Assembly: GCA_020284085.1 (NCBI GenBank) | Contig: JACEVL010000297.1 | Coordinates: 176,001-240,000 of the forward strand | Direction of reading: 5' to 3' | Origin: Aporrectodea caliginosa | Taxonomy: Eukaryota; Annelida; Clitellata; Crassiclitellata; Lumbricidae | Length of the DNA: 64,000 nucleotides | Translations under genes and position numbers: made by a program | Shown here: one piece after another, positions 52,601 to 62,799 of the stretch | How the letters are laid out: each line of letters starts with the position of its first letter | How positions within the stretch are numbered: position 1 is the stretch's first letter | Notes under the pieces: model-generated | What the model was told of the DNA's origin: nothing | Seen by the model: only the letters and a program-made list of their open reading frames with translations | The model's database searches: none

Positions 52601-52754
52601 TTTCCAAGTGTGCATTCAAACTAGTAATCCATGCAAATCCTTTGTCACACACTTTGCATCTGTAAGGTATTTCATCTGGGATTATTGAGATGTAGTTTGT
52701 TATCTCGTCTCTGCTGCATTCCTCTGTCTGATGCAAACCTTGCTCTTCATTCAT
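49689..52754 (-). CDS. ZNF gene G: giant C2H2 zinc-finger protein, 1021 aa
   Basis: The largest member, with about 28 fingers. The start MNEEQGLHQTEECSRDE matches the family. Twenty-seven units run almost without break to about residue 770. Units 8 and 21 have lost their final His. Block copying is obvious: units 3-4 recur as 9-10 (PRIDYLNCHMRIH), and units 11-15 recur as 16-20 (CDRAFPSK.RL.RHSEMTH through SRLQMHVEF). Residues about 780-960 consist of a tandemly repeated linker (NKLPDKSFE..DASS, GNIEIQQE..L) with finger units inserted. One of these is a chimera in which NLEFCNKAF has lost the first Cys. The end is FGCVICNELFQIEKEF.., then YSPVDDDFVDLFEED. A probable multi-site DNA-binding nuclear protein. 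Confidence 0.93.
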   Translation of the reverse strand: MNEEQGLHQTEECSRDEITNYISIIPDEIPYRCKVCDKGFAWITSLNAHLETHNGEKPYKCELCQRAFSYRSDLHKHSLIHNVEKPYICELCHKGFPRIDYLNCHMRIHTGDKPYKCKLCEKAFRSSSNLHKHIRTHTGQKPYKCELCQKVFSGKRLLQRHSEMNHDEKLFKCELCRKAFARVDHLNIHMQNHTGEKPYKCQLCQKSFTCSSSWTRHVRYHTGEKPFKCKLCHKGSVHESHLHKHSVTQNLEKPCKCKLCHKEFPRIDYLNCHMRIHTEDKPYICQLCEKAFRRSNNLHDHLKTHNGEKPYKCELCDRAFPSKGRLRRHSEMTHEEKRYKCELCERAFGRNDYLKVHMRTHTGEKPYKCKQCGISFTWSSNWTKHMRTHTGEKLYKCDFCQKAFSEKSRLQMHVEFHHKEKPYKCQLCEETFTCSSKLNKHLRTHHGEKPFKCELCDRAFPSKARLQRHSEMTHEYKQYKCEICERAFGRMDYLKVHMRIHTGEKPYKCKLCEMSFACSSSLSKHVRTHTGEKPYKCDFCEKAYARKSRLQMHVEFQHKEKPYKCELCHNTFVRIDMLNTHIESHNAQKPYKCELCHKGFVQERDLHEHSATSKTEKPVQCELCEKAFVQIECLNFHMQSHNVADKPHKCHQCHKSYSWSSNLTKHLRTHTADKPNKCHLCHKAFALKNRLLKHLTTHNGEKPYVCELCGKAFTRIASLNIHARNHTGEKPFKCQLCTKVFTCSSNLHKHLKMHTGEKPHKCEFCDKAFAKKDHLRRHSNIHRGEKSDSNKLPDKSFEETDASSNRGEKSGSNKLPDKSFEATDASSDRGNIEIQQEQNLEFCNKAFAKKDHLGRHSNTHRGEKSDSNKLPDKSFEQKDASSDHGNIEIQQELNLDKHAKTHTGEKPHKCEFCNKGFARKGHLRRHSNTHRGEKLYNKLPDKRFEQTYASSDRGNIEIQQEQNLEVFGIQTSSVADPFIVKPFGCVICNELFQIEKEFMEHCFTVCYSPVDDDFVDLFEED

Positions 52755-52757
52755 GTT

Positions 52758-52771
52758 AGGTTGACTTTGTG
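52758..52771 (-). promoter_or_regulatory. Family start-proximal motif before gene G
   Basis: The minus strand reads CACAAAGTCAACCT three bases before the ATG. It is preceded by a pyrimidine-rich stretch (AAACTTCTCACTGCTTCAAC), which suits a 3' splice site ending in CAAAG. About 130 bp further upstream, TGTCTGTGAATGTGGCAGAA echoes the conserved upstream word of genes A, B and F. Confidence 0.55.
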
Positions 52772-53209
52772 TTGAAGCAGTGAGAAGTTTTTGTGATGTA
52801 CATAGAAAAAAAGAAGCAGAGTATAGTTCGAAAGTCTCAAGTATATAGTGTTGGGGATTTCTTTATAAAATTCTTGTTATAGTTCTAAGAAACGTATATT
52901 CTGCCACATTCACAGACACTATCTGGTACAGTTCTTTATGTTTTATAATGAAAACTTGTGAGTAACTGCCTATGTCCCTTTTCGAGTAACACTTTCTCAA
53001 CAATATGAGTCCATTTTCTTGTGCACGTGATATTTCCTTAATTTTGTGGCATTGATCCTACACATTCCTTCTAGACATGAAGATTCCAAATCTGTAAATG
53101 AAACCAGTTTCTGTTCAACGAATAACACCAACTGTTAAAAAATCTCATGGCATTTCTCATTTCTAGAAACCAGGATATCTTTTAAATCTAAAAAATTACT
53201 TAATTATCA

Positions 53210-54107
53210 ATAATTTTGTAAATGGAAGCTGGATTGACGAAAATAAGTGTTTACCTAAATGAAAGCCGTATTGATGAAAATATTTCTTTCATTAAATGGA
53301 AGCAAGATTGATGAAAAATAATTGTTTGCCTAAATGGATGCTGGATTGACATGAATAATTGCATAATGGAGCCTGGATTGGGTAAAATAGTTTACCGTGA
53401 AACTAGAAATTGTATTGATCAGAATCATTCTTTGCGCAAATGGAAGTGGGATTGATGAAAAGAATTCATATTAAGGTAAAGTCGTAGTTTACGTTGCTAA
53501 ATTATTTGATATTGTCACTTTAAAATGGAAGCTGGATTGATGAAAGAAATTGTTTCCCAAAATGGAAGTGGGATTGATGAAAACATTCCTGTGTTCAAAA
53601 TTGAAGTTGATTGATCGAAATAATTTTTACCGTAAATAGAAGCTGGATGGATGAAATTAAGTTTTCGATTCAATAGAAGCTGGATAGATGAAAATAATTG
53701 TTTCCGTAATTAGAAGCTGGATCCATGAGAATATATCTTTGCCTAAATTAAAGGTCCATTGATGAAAAATATTTCTTTCATCAAATAGAAGTTGGATTGA
53801 TAAAAGTAATTTTTTCCAATTAAATGGAAGTTGGATTGATTAAAAAAATTCTTGATGAAATGGAAGTAGGATTGATGATAGTTAACATGCATATAGGTAG
53901 ACTGCTTACTTACCAACGTCAAGTACGGCATTGAAGACATTAGAATAATTTAGCAACGTAAACTACGACTTTACCCATATTAAATAGAAGTGGGATTGAT
54001 GAAAAGAATATCTGCCAAATAGAAATCGGATTGATGAAAAGATAAACTGCAGTTTAAATGGATACCAATGCAAAATACTGTGGGGACCTAAACTGGAGAA
54101 TTACTCA
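53210..54107. repeat. 36-bp-unit array, remnant of a family 2 MITE with a nested family 1 MITE
   Basis: Units such as GGAAGTGGGATTGATGAAAA recur throughout. The right end (about 54060-54107) matches the right end of the 43189-43548 MITE (ataaactgcagtttaaatgg, then a ggacctaaact word and gaattac). The left TIR is missing. The family 1 MITE at 53475-53975 interrupts one unit. Confidence 0.75.
53475..53975. mobile_element. hAT-like MITE, family 1, 501 bp
   Basis: The inverted ends start GGTAAAGTCGTAGTTTACGT and run at least 32 bp without mismatch. An exact 8-bp TSD, CATATTAA, is at 53467-53474 and 53976-53983. The interior is an array of GGAAGCTGGATTGATGAAA units plus a subterminal block containing CTTACCAACGTCAAGTACGG. 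No ORF. Confidence 0.92.
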
Positions 54108-54384
54108 CCCAGAGAGATCGGCAATAGATCTAATCTGCTGTGTCACAGTCATCACAATTATTAAATATTATTTAATATAGGTTGGCACAATCATGGTATA
54201 ACAGAAACAACTTTCATTTGCTATAAACTATAAACAAAATCAAATAATACAAATAATACAAACACCAGAAGAAATTTGTAAAATCTTATATTACTCTTTT
54301 TCCAAGTTCCCCAAAATGGCGTATAATTAAAGAAGTAATTAACCTAGAAGTTGGATTGCAATACAGAACGCCAGTGTCCTCTGG

Positions 54385-54616
54385 CGATTACAATAATAAT
54401 AATAATCTTTTCTTTATTAAGCGCCCTTTATTAAGCGCCTGACAAACGCACTGCGCTGTACATTTACAGGTTATGCAATTTCAAATCTTAACTACTAGCA
54501 TGCAATACATTGGCGCTAATAGCAGCCTACACAGCATATCCGCCCTACGGGGCTCGAACTCGGTACCTCTCGCTCTCCATGCCAGCGTCTTATCCAATGC
54601 GCTATCGGGCCCCCTA
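54385..54616 (-). mobile_element. tRNA-derived SINE, type 3 (copy 2)
   Basis: The minus strand shows a head with GGATAAGACGCTGGCATGG (A-box area), the B-box area CCGAGTTCGAGCCCCG, a shared body (GGGCGGATATGCTGTGTAGG) and an (ATT)n tail at about 54390-54405. A 12-bp piece, GGGCGCTTAATA, is doubled near its 3' end. Confidence 0.85.
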
Positions 54617-54691
54617 TCTATTCGCTGAATGTAAACGTAACTGTAATAATTATTTATAGTGCAACAATGATATCAATGAAATTTCACTTAA

Positions 54692-57159
54692 CCTTCGGAG
54701 GCCGAAGCTCCGTTTCTGGACACGGAGGCCGAAGTGGGGTAGTTTTCTACCCCAAAGAAATATGTAATATCTCAGCTCACTGGTAAGCTACAATGACAAA
54801 TGAGGTGTCGATTCTAATATATCCAAGGTCAAGGAATCGAAATATCGCATTGTGAATAGTGTGGGAATAGTACTATCCAAGATGGCGGCCAATATGGCCG
54901 CCGAAACTCAAAAATATGTATATTTAAGCTCATACATAAGCTATAATAACAAATGAAGTGTCCATTGTAATAGTTTCAAGGTTAAAGAATCGAACTATTG
55001 CATTGGCAGTAGTGTGGGAATAGTACTATTCAAGATGGCGGCCAATATGGCCGCCGAAACTCAAAATGTGTATATCTACGCTCATAGATAAGCTAGAATG
55101 ACAAATGAAGTGTCCATTGTGATAGTTCCAAGGTCAAAGAATCGAAATATCGCATTGTGAATAGTGTGGGAATAGTACTATCAAGATGGCGGCCAATATG
55201 TCCGCCGAAACTCAAAAATATGTATATTTAAGCTCATACATAAGCTATAATGACAAATGAAGTGTCCATTGTAATAGTTTCAAGGTCAACAAATCAAACT
55301 ATCGCATTGGCAATAGTGTGGGAATAGTACTATCCAAGATGGCGGCCAATATGGCCGCCGAAACTCAAAATGTGTATATCTACGCTCATAGATAAGCTAG
55401 AATGACAAATGAAGTGTCCATTGTGATAGTTCCAAGGTCAAAGAATCGAACTATCGCATTGGCAATAGTGTGGAAATAGTACTATCCAAGATGGCGGCCA
55501 ATATGGCCGCCGAAACTCAAAATGTGTATATCTACGCTCATAGATAAGCTAGAATGACAAATGAAGTGTCCATTGTGATAGTTCCAAGGTCAAAGAATCG
55601 AACTATTGCATTGGCAATAGTGTGGGAATAGAACTATCCAAGATGGCGGCCAATATGGCCGCCGAAACTCAAAATGTATATCTACGCTCATAGATAAGCT
55701 AGAATGACAATGAAGTGTCCATTGTAATAGTTTCAAGGTCAACAAATCGAACTATCGCATTGGCAATAGTGTGGGAATAGTACTATCAAGATGGCGGCCA
55801 ATATGGGCGCCGAAACTCAAAATGTGTATATCTACGCTCATAGATAAGCTAGAATGACAAATGAAGTGTCCATTATGATAGGCTTAAGGTCAAGGAATCG
55901 AACTATCGCATTGGCAATAGTGTGGGAATAGAACTATCCAAGATGGCGGCCAATATGGCCGCCGAAACTCAAAATGTGTATATCTACGCTCATAGATAAG
56001 CTAGAATGACAAATGAAGTGTCCATTGTGATAGTTCCAAGGTCAAAGAATTGAACTATCGCATTGGCAATAGCGTGGGAATAGTACTATCCAAGATGGCG
56101 GCCAATATGGCCGCCGAAACTCAAAATGTGTATATCTACTCTCATATGGCCGCCATCTTGGATAGTTCTATTCCCACACTATTGCCAATGCGATAGTTCG
56201 ATTCCTTGACCTTGAAACTATTACAATGGACACTTCATTTGTCATTGTAGCTATCTATGAGCTTAGATATGCACATTTTATGTTTCGGCGGCCATATTGG
56301 CCGCCATCTTGGATAGTACTATTATCACACTATTGCCAATGCAATAGTTCGATTTCTTGGCCTTGGATCTATCACAATGGACACTTCATTTGTCATTCTA
56401 GCTTCTCTATGAGCGTAGATATACACATTTTTGAGTTTCGGCGGCCATATTGGCCGCCATCTTGGATAGTACTATTCCCACACTATTGCCAATGCGATAG
56501 TTCGATTCCTTGACCTAGGAACTATTACAATGGACACTTCATTTGTAATTGTAGCTTAACTATGAGCTTAGATATACACATTTTTTGTTTCGGCGGCCAT
56601 ATTGGCCGCCATCTTGGATAGTTCTATTCCCACACTATTGCCAATGCGATAGTTCGATTCCTTGACCTTGGAACTATCACAATGGACACTTCATTTGTCA
56701 TTCTAGCTTATCTATGAGCGTAGATATATACATTTTGAGTTTTCGGCGGCCATATTGGCCGCCATCTTGGATAGTTCTATTCCCACACTATTGCCAATGC
56801 GATAGTTCGATTCCTTGACCTTGGAGCTATCACAAAGGACACTTCATTTATCATTATAGCTTATCTATAAGCTTAGATACACACATTTTGAGTAATATCT
56901 GCTATAAATACATCTTCATTTTGAACGAAAAATTTGTAACGCCGAGGCCGAAGTGGGGTAGATTTCTACCCCATGACACTTTGAACTGAAATAACTTTCT
57001 CAGACAACATGACATGATGATCGTTTTGGTGTGGGAATATGTCGGGGGTGTTAACTTGTAAACATGTGGAACGTCAAGTTATGACTACCTACAGTTACTC
57101 CGCAATCAACATCCAAACACCGCTGGGGTAGAAATCTACCCCACTTCGGCCTCCGAAGG
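54692..57159. mobile_element. piggyBac-like non-autonomous element filled with an inverted satellite, 2468 bp
   Basis: TTAA flanks both ends (54688-54691 and 57160-57163). The inverted ends read CCTTCGGAGGCCGAAG, then GTGGGGTAG with a short loop and CTACCCC, a hairpin-in-terminus layout seen in piggyBac elements. Extra copies of the CGAAGTGGGGTAG hairpin lie inside both ends (left at about 54732, right at about 56950). There is no transposase. Almost all of the interior is the tandem repeat described next. Confidence 0.85.
54775..56895. repeat. Satellite of about 150 bp: nine direct units, then about five inverted units
   Basis: Forward units (word GATGGCGGCCAATATGGCCG) lie near 54884, 55035, 55190, 55340, 55494, 55648, 55795, 55944 and 56099. 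After a switch at about 56140 the inverted units (GGCCGCCATCTTGGATAG) lie near 56149, 56286, 56445, 56592 and 56746. Units also share ATGACAAATGAAGTGTCCAT and TTGGCAATAGTGTGGGAATA. The array forms a large imperfect inverted repeat. Frames through it are not genes. Confidence 0.93.
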
Positions 57160-57436
57160 TTAAATACAATCTTATATTATATCATTCAGGCTTGAATTAA
57201 TCTCTCCCAGAGGATGGTCAGCCACACGGGTCTCTCTTCTCCACTTGTTTCTGTCACCAGGAAACTAAAATAAGATCTCTCCCTTTGAAGAACTCTTACC
57301 CCGACGACTCACCTGATCCTCTATTCTCCGATTATCGACCTAAAAGACACCCGCCTTAACATCTACTTTGCCCATCTGACTCTTGGAAACCAGGCTCGGA
57401 CTTCCTTCACAGTTCAGACAATCCTTTTGGCAACCC

Positions 57437-57724
57437 CTAGCTCTGACTCGACGCAGCGCTCGTCAATAAGCTGGTGCCCTGCCCGTGACTTACGAATGGC
57501 GCTTTATAAGTTTGAAAATTACGATTACAGTAGCCTATCTTCAGGTCTTGTTGTACCATGTCTGCCCATCTGTTCTTCTGCCGACTATGACTGTGGCGTC
57601 CGGTGACCTCTGCTGTCATATATCTTTTGATGCAGCTTTCATACTCTCTTCTCATCACATGACCGTACCATCTCAATATAGCCTCTCGTATTTTGTCAGT
57701 AATACATGCCACTCCCAGCGTCAT
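57437..57724 (-). pseudogene. RTE-like LINE C-terminal fragment
   Basis: The minus-strand frame reads KIREAILRWYGHVMRREYES, then KRYMTAEVTGRHSHSRQKNR and WADMVQQDLK. The pattern RLRW.GHV.R then G.R.RGRPK.RW is the usual end of RTE-type ORF2 proteins. Truncated at both ends. Confidence 0.75.
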
Positions 57725-57782
57725 TCTGATGATGATGCTTCACAGCAAATTCAAAGTAAAGGAATTCACACTTAAATTACCT

Positions 57783-57783
<1 letters not shown>

Positions 57784-57831
<48 letters not shown>

Positions 57832-57832
57832 T
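57784..57832. repeat. (GAT)n microsatellite
   Basis: About 16 uninterrupted GAT units. The text after it (atagcgccgtaacacggcac, 57845-57866) matches, inverted, the tail region at about 36470-36505 and so belongs to a dispersed LINE/SINE 3' end. Confidence 0.95.
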
Positions 57833-58917
57833 ACGACAATTTCTATAGCGCCGTAACACGGCACATGCCGTTACAAGGGCGCTATGACACGATAAAAACT
57901 CAGACCTTAAACCAGTTTGGTTTCTCATTTGGTTATTCAAATTACCATACCATGTAAACGACTTGTGAAAGAGTTTAGGCCTACATTCTCAACGCTGCAT
58001 ACATGCAACCCATAATAATTGTAAAGTATTTCTCGTAATTTGTTCAGCACTCGTGAATAAGCGGGTGCCATGTAGGCATGTAATGTTGTGCTAACACAGA
58101 TAAGACGCCTTATGAACCACTTATAACCTTTATTGATTATGTAAATGCAATATAAATCAGTTCCACAACGGCCACAAAGTTCTGCACCCTCTACAACCTA
58201 CACTCCAGTATGAACGGGAAAAGCTGAATCTGTCCCAAAATAACGGACTGCTCTTTCAATTGCACATCAGGATCACTGAGATGCCACAGTCTAAGGGTTT
58301 TTGACAAATTATGCTGAAGACAATGTGCCGAGCAACCTTTGGTTAAAACTCGGTCAGCATATGCACATTATATCTGACGACCAATATTCACATTTAATTC
58401 CGGAACATTTAATTCCTGGCCATATGGGTCCAGTAAATGTTCGTGGCATGAAATAAACATTAGCATTAACAGAAACATGATGTCAGGATTAAAACAGAAA
58501 TCGACAATAAAACTATTCTGTTACTCTTTTATTAGCAATTTATATAATAGCCTACAATAGTCAATTAACAAATAATGTACTTCCCAGATATCGAAATAGT
58601 CCAAGATATACAACTACACTCTTGAATAGCGGTATATTACAAGGCGGATTCAACAAAGCTGACAAAGTAGTTTCCATCCATCAATCAATCAATGACAACA
58701 ATTATTCTTTGAACAGTGAATGCCTAACATTGTCTAACAGTTTGCAACTAAAGTACGTTCATAATTTAAAATAATAACTGCATTTACATTTTTCTGTCTT
58801 TTGCGGATCTCTGTTAATAATTTATGTAAAATAGAATTCACTAATAATGTATAAATATGAGTTCTATTTTTAAAAAAAATATTTATTTATTCTTATTATA
58901 TTAATGTAATTAATTTG
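57833..58917. other. Intergenic, 3' side of gene H: no gene
   Basis: No ORF of interest. The text near 58060-58075 (gtgaataagcgggtgccatg) loosely resembles 57460-57480. Text just before 58917 is very AT-rich and would be the 3' UTR of gene H, which lies on the minus strand. Confidence 0.5.
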
Positions 58918-59873
58918 CTAATCTTCAAACAGCAGGGCAAGGTCAGGTTCCACTGGACAGTAACAAAGGCAGTGACAGTGCACAATAAGTTCCTGTTCAA
59001 CTTGAAACATTTCATCACAAACCCCACAGCCATATCGTTTCACTTGGAAAGGTTCAACATGAGCAATAGACGATCGTTCATTTCCCAATAGACACAGACC
59101 TTGTTTTTCTCTAGCGTGAATTCTTGCATGACTTAACAGATTATCCACTCTTCCAAATACTTTGTTGCATAAATTACATCTATGTGGCTGTTCTCGAGAA
59201 TGTGTCATTGAATGCCTAACTAAACTGCTCTTTTTGGAAAAGCCTTGTCGCATAATTCACACTTATAGGGTTTCTCTCCGGTGTGTTTTCTCTCGTGGAC
59301 TTTCAGTTGGCTACTCCATGGAAACGACTTGTGACATATCTGACATTTGAATGGTTTATCCCCAATGTGCGTTCTTGCATGACAGTTCAACTGATTTCTG
59401 ATTGCAAACATTTTCCCACACAACTCGCATTTATATGGTTTCTCTCCACTATGATTTCTAACATGTTGTTTCAACGAACGAACATGTACAAAACTTCTGT
59501 CACATAACTTGCACTTGTGTCGTTTTTGCCCAGTATGAGTCGTCATGTGTTCATTCAATGTTCCAGACTGTGTAAATGTTTTGCCGCAATTTCTGCATTC
59601 ATACGGCTTTTCTCCTGTATGTTTTCGAGCATGCTTATGTAGATCAGAAGAATTTCTAAATGTTCCGTCACATATGTTGCATTTGTGCGGTTTTTCTCCA
59701 GTGTGGATACGTGTATGGCATTTTAGGTTATAACTCTTTGTAAATGTTTTCCCACAGAATTCGCATTTGAATGGTCTTGGTTTATCTGTGTTTATTGTCA
59801 AAAGGTTTCTTGTCGTGTCTCTGTGGTATTCCACTTTTACTTCTGACTGACATAAAGTTTGCTCTTCATTCAT
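58918..59873 (-). pseudogene. ZNF gene H: C2H2 zinc-finger gene with one frameshift, about 318 codons
   Basis: The first frame (59220-59873) starts MNEEQTLCQSEVKVEYHRDT and gives six complete fingers plus the start of a seventh (CELCDKAF). The second frame (58918-59253) continues that finger (SKKSSLVRHSMTH), adds an eighth and ends with the family module: YGCGVCDEMFQVEQEL.. plus His/Cys ligands, then YCPVEPDLALLFED. The shift is consistent with one missing T in a T-run near 59238-59241 (GCTTTTCC where relatives would read GCTTTTTCC). Everything else is intact, so it is either a very young pseudogene or a sequencing error. Confidence 0.88.
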
Positions 59874-59879
59874 CTTATC

Positions 59880-59894
59880 CAGGTTGACTTTGTG
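59880..59894 (-). promoter_or_regulatory. Family start-proximal motif before gene H
   Basis: The minus strand reads CACAAAGTCAACCTG seven bases before the ATG, preceded by a T/C-rich stretch. Confidence 0.55.
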
Positions 59895-60109
59895 GTGAAT
59901 AAATCTATAGACTCACTATGATACAAAACTTTGATTTGATAGTACACAAATATTGGGTCTTTGTGTTCATTTGAATTCTAACTAAATTAAGTGAAGTATT
60001 CTGTACCACAATTAGTTACAATTCTCAAAACAGTTCTTCATCCTCTGTATTGGAAAAGCATTTGGGATTTTGTTTTGCATCCATTGTCAAGCAACGCTTC
60101 CTGCACATC

Positions 60110-60124
60110 CAGGTTGACTTTGTG
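60110..60124 (-). promoter_or_regulatory. Second upstream copy of the start-proximal motif
   Basis: CACAAAGTCAACCTGG occurs again on the minus strand about 230 bp upstream of the first copy, within similar surroundings (ATTCAGCACAAAG against ATTCACCACAAAG). It is followed by GATGTGCAGG, not by a ZNF start. It may mark an alternative first exon, a duplicated acceptor or a decayed gene start. Confidence 0.5.
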
Positions 60125-60666
60125 CTGAATAACTCAAAGGGATCGTATCAATCTTCTTTCTGTGTGAATCTTTCTTCATATTCTCTGTTAATTATTATTT
60201 TAACTCTATCAGATATCTGTCAATAAAAACACAGAGTTTGTAAACATCTAATGTAGTGCTATGTCTGTGTTTTTATTAAATTTGAGTGCAGAATTAAATA
60301 AAATATTGATAGTGTATCTCATTTGAAAACTGCCTATCTTCTGTTCTTCTGCATTGAAAAGGCTTGTTGGGAAAATCTGGGCAAGTACCTTGTCTATGTC
60401 AATAAGAGCAATTGCTGATAAATGAATATCAAAAACTCATTGGGAAATCAAAAATGAAATGAAGGAATTCTTAAACTGATTCCCATAATTCCTCTCATAT
60501 AATCTACAGATTACCTAAGAGAAATTCTGCAGAAAAACAAACAGTTGAGCATAATTATATCAATTTCAGTAACTCAACTTTCCTTTAATCCTAATGGTTA
60601 AAACATGATTAAAAATTTGCCTGATTGTCACATAAAAATAATTTTTATCTCATTTATAAACACGTG

Positions 60667-61167
60667 GGTAAAACCATAGCTCACATTGCCAAATTAGTTT
60701 AATGTCTTCAATACCGTACTTGATGCTGAAAACTAAGAAAGTAAGCAAGTCTACCAATGCTCATGATAACTGTCATCAAGCCAGCTTCCATTTCATCAAA
60801 CAATTCATCAATCCAACTTCCATTTGATAAAAAAATACTTTTATGAATCCAACTTCTATTTAAGTAAAAATTATTTTTCATCAATCCAACTTCTATCAAA
60901 GCAAAGAACTATTCTAAATCGAACTGTTATTTACAGAAACAATTATTTTCATCAATCCAGCTTCTTATGAAGTAAAGACATAGTTTCATCAATCAAGCTT
61001 TTACTTACGGAAACAATTATTTTACTCAATTCAGCTTTTATTTAAGCAAAAAAATTAGTTTAATCAATCCAACTTCCATTTAGGCAAGAACTGATTTTCA
61101 TCAATCCAGCTTCCATTTTAAAAGTGACAATATAAAATAATTTGGCAATGCAAACTACGGTTAAACC
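60667..61167. mobile_element. hAT-like MITE, family 1 (copy 2)
   Basis: The ends are GGTAAAACCATAG and, on the opposite strand, GGTTTAACCGTAG. The layout is the same as 53475-53975 but reversed, with the subterminal block (tcttcaataccgtacttgat) on the left and the 36-bp-type array in the middle. The TIRs are diverged and no clear TSD remains. Confidence 0.75.
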
Positions 61168-61653
61168 CTCCGATGTTTACGAAACTTAAAGACAGTTGCT
61201 CTCATCACACAAAACCAATACCAGCATACTCTGACAGAAGTTAATTTAGGTGAAAGTGTATATTAGCGTATTTAATTATTTGCCCGTTGTACTCGACCAA
61301 AAAAACGAATGCGGTGGCGAATAATTAACTACGCTAAAAATACACTTTTGACTACACATTAAAATAATTAACGATCCAAAACTACGGGAGAGTCAAACCT
61401 CTTTACTCATCTTCCAACAAGGACAAGTCGTCAATAAGTTAAGCTTCTAGGAAGCTTTACAATATCATGTATCATAATAATTTAAAACGGTAACAAGAAG
61501 ACAAAACAATATTAATACGGATATCGAGTTGTCAGTTCGTCAAAATGGCGTAAATGTAAAAGAAACTATTGCAATAGGAGTCGGATGGAACATCATATAC
61601 TGGTGTTCTCTTCCGAGTAATTTGATACGTGTGTTAATAAACATTGAAATCTG
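61168..61653. other. Spacer between MITEs: nothing recognised
   Basis: No gene-like ORF. A GTCAAAATGGCGTAAATG word near 61540 resembles 37822 and 54312, which suggests one more dispersed repeat. Confidence 0.45.
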
Positions 61654-62426
61654 GGTAAAACTGTAGTTTAAGTTGCTAAATTATTTTATATTATCAATTT
61701 AAAATGGAAGTTGGATTGATGAAACTAATTCTTTGCTTAAAATAAAGTTTGCTTGATGAAAAAAATCTTATCTTAATCAGAAGTTCGCTTGATGAAAAAA
61801 TTCTTTCTTAAATGGAAAATCGATTGATGACAGTAACCAGGGACATCGGTAGACTTCTTGCTTACCAACGTCAAGTACGGCACTGATGGTTCCGCGACAC
61901 TTCGTCTACCAACATCTCGTCTACGACACTTCGTCTGCAGACACTTCGTCTAACGACATTTCGTCTACAAGTGTATCTTTATCCATTACGGCTAATCAAC
62001 AGAGGCCGTTTTCTTATAGTTCGCTAAAACGTGCTATATATTCTCAGGAATCCAGCTTCTAATTACTGACAAGATTATTTTCATCAATCCAGCTTCTATT
62101 GAATGGAAACTTATTTTCATCCATGCATCCAGGTTGATTTCCAGCTTCTATTTACTGGAAAAATTATTTCAATCAATCCAGCTTCTATTTCAACACAGGG
62201 ATGTTTTTATCAATCCCACTTCCATTTAGGGAAACAGTTTTTTCATCAATCCAGCTTCCATTTTAAAGCGACAATATAAAATAACTTTGTAGACGAAATG
62301 TCGGTAGACGAAGTGTCTAGAGTCTTATAGACGAAGTGTCGTAGACGAAATGTCGGTAGACGAAGTGTCGTGACACCGGCACTGATGACGTTAAAATTAT
62401 TTAGCAACGTAAACTGCAGGATAACC
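61654..62426. mobile_element. hAT-like MITE, family 1 (copy 3), interrupted by family 3
   Basis: The left end is GGTAAAACTGTAGTTTAAGT. The right end on the minus strand is GGTTATCCTGCAGTTTACGT. It is split at 61889-62377 by another element. With that removed the size is close to 280 bp, shorter than copy 1. No TSD was found. Confidence 0.7.
61889..62377. mobile_element. hAT-like MITE, family 3 (copy 2), nested
   Basis: The ends are GGTTCCGCGACACTTCGTC and, on the opposite strand, GGTGTCACGACACTTCGTC. The flanking duplication is GGCACTGATG at 61879-61888 and 62378-62387 (8 to 10 bp depending on where the ends are set). The body between the subterminal GACGAAGTGTCG words is an array of the 36-bp unit plus CAACAGAGGCCGTTTTCTTA, which is shared in inverse with 35765-36286. 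Confidence 0.8.
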
Positions 62427-62489
62427 TAAAATTTAACCTGATTATATGCTCTCTGGATTTCGTATGTGCTTGATGAAAGGTAAGTCGTG

Positions 62490-62790
62490 TAAAACAGTTA
62501 TTTTAACTTCCTAATTCCAGCTACCATTTACAAAAGAACTTTTTCATCAATCCAGCTTCTTTTAAGCAAAGAATTGGTTTAATCAATCAACCCTACATTT
62601 TGGCAAAAAAATAATTTTCATCAGTCCAGCTTCATTTTAACCGAATTGTGATTAGGCCTACAGACCTAGTTAATTTTTTTCTCCACAATATCGATGATCT
62701 CTCCTGTCCTCTCAAGAATTTTCGCCAATCCAAGGTGAGTAGGCCCTACAGTAAAAATTATCGGAATAATCAAGGTAATTCATCGTTTTT
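62490..62790. repeat. Remnant 36-bp-unit array
   Basis: Text such as TTTTCATCAATCCAGCTTCT recurs at about 62548 and in variant form up to 62640. No TIRs were identified. Confidence 0.55.
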
Positions 62791-62799
62791 TCGCTATCA

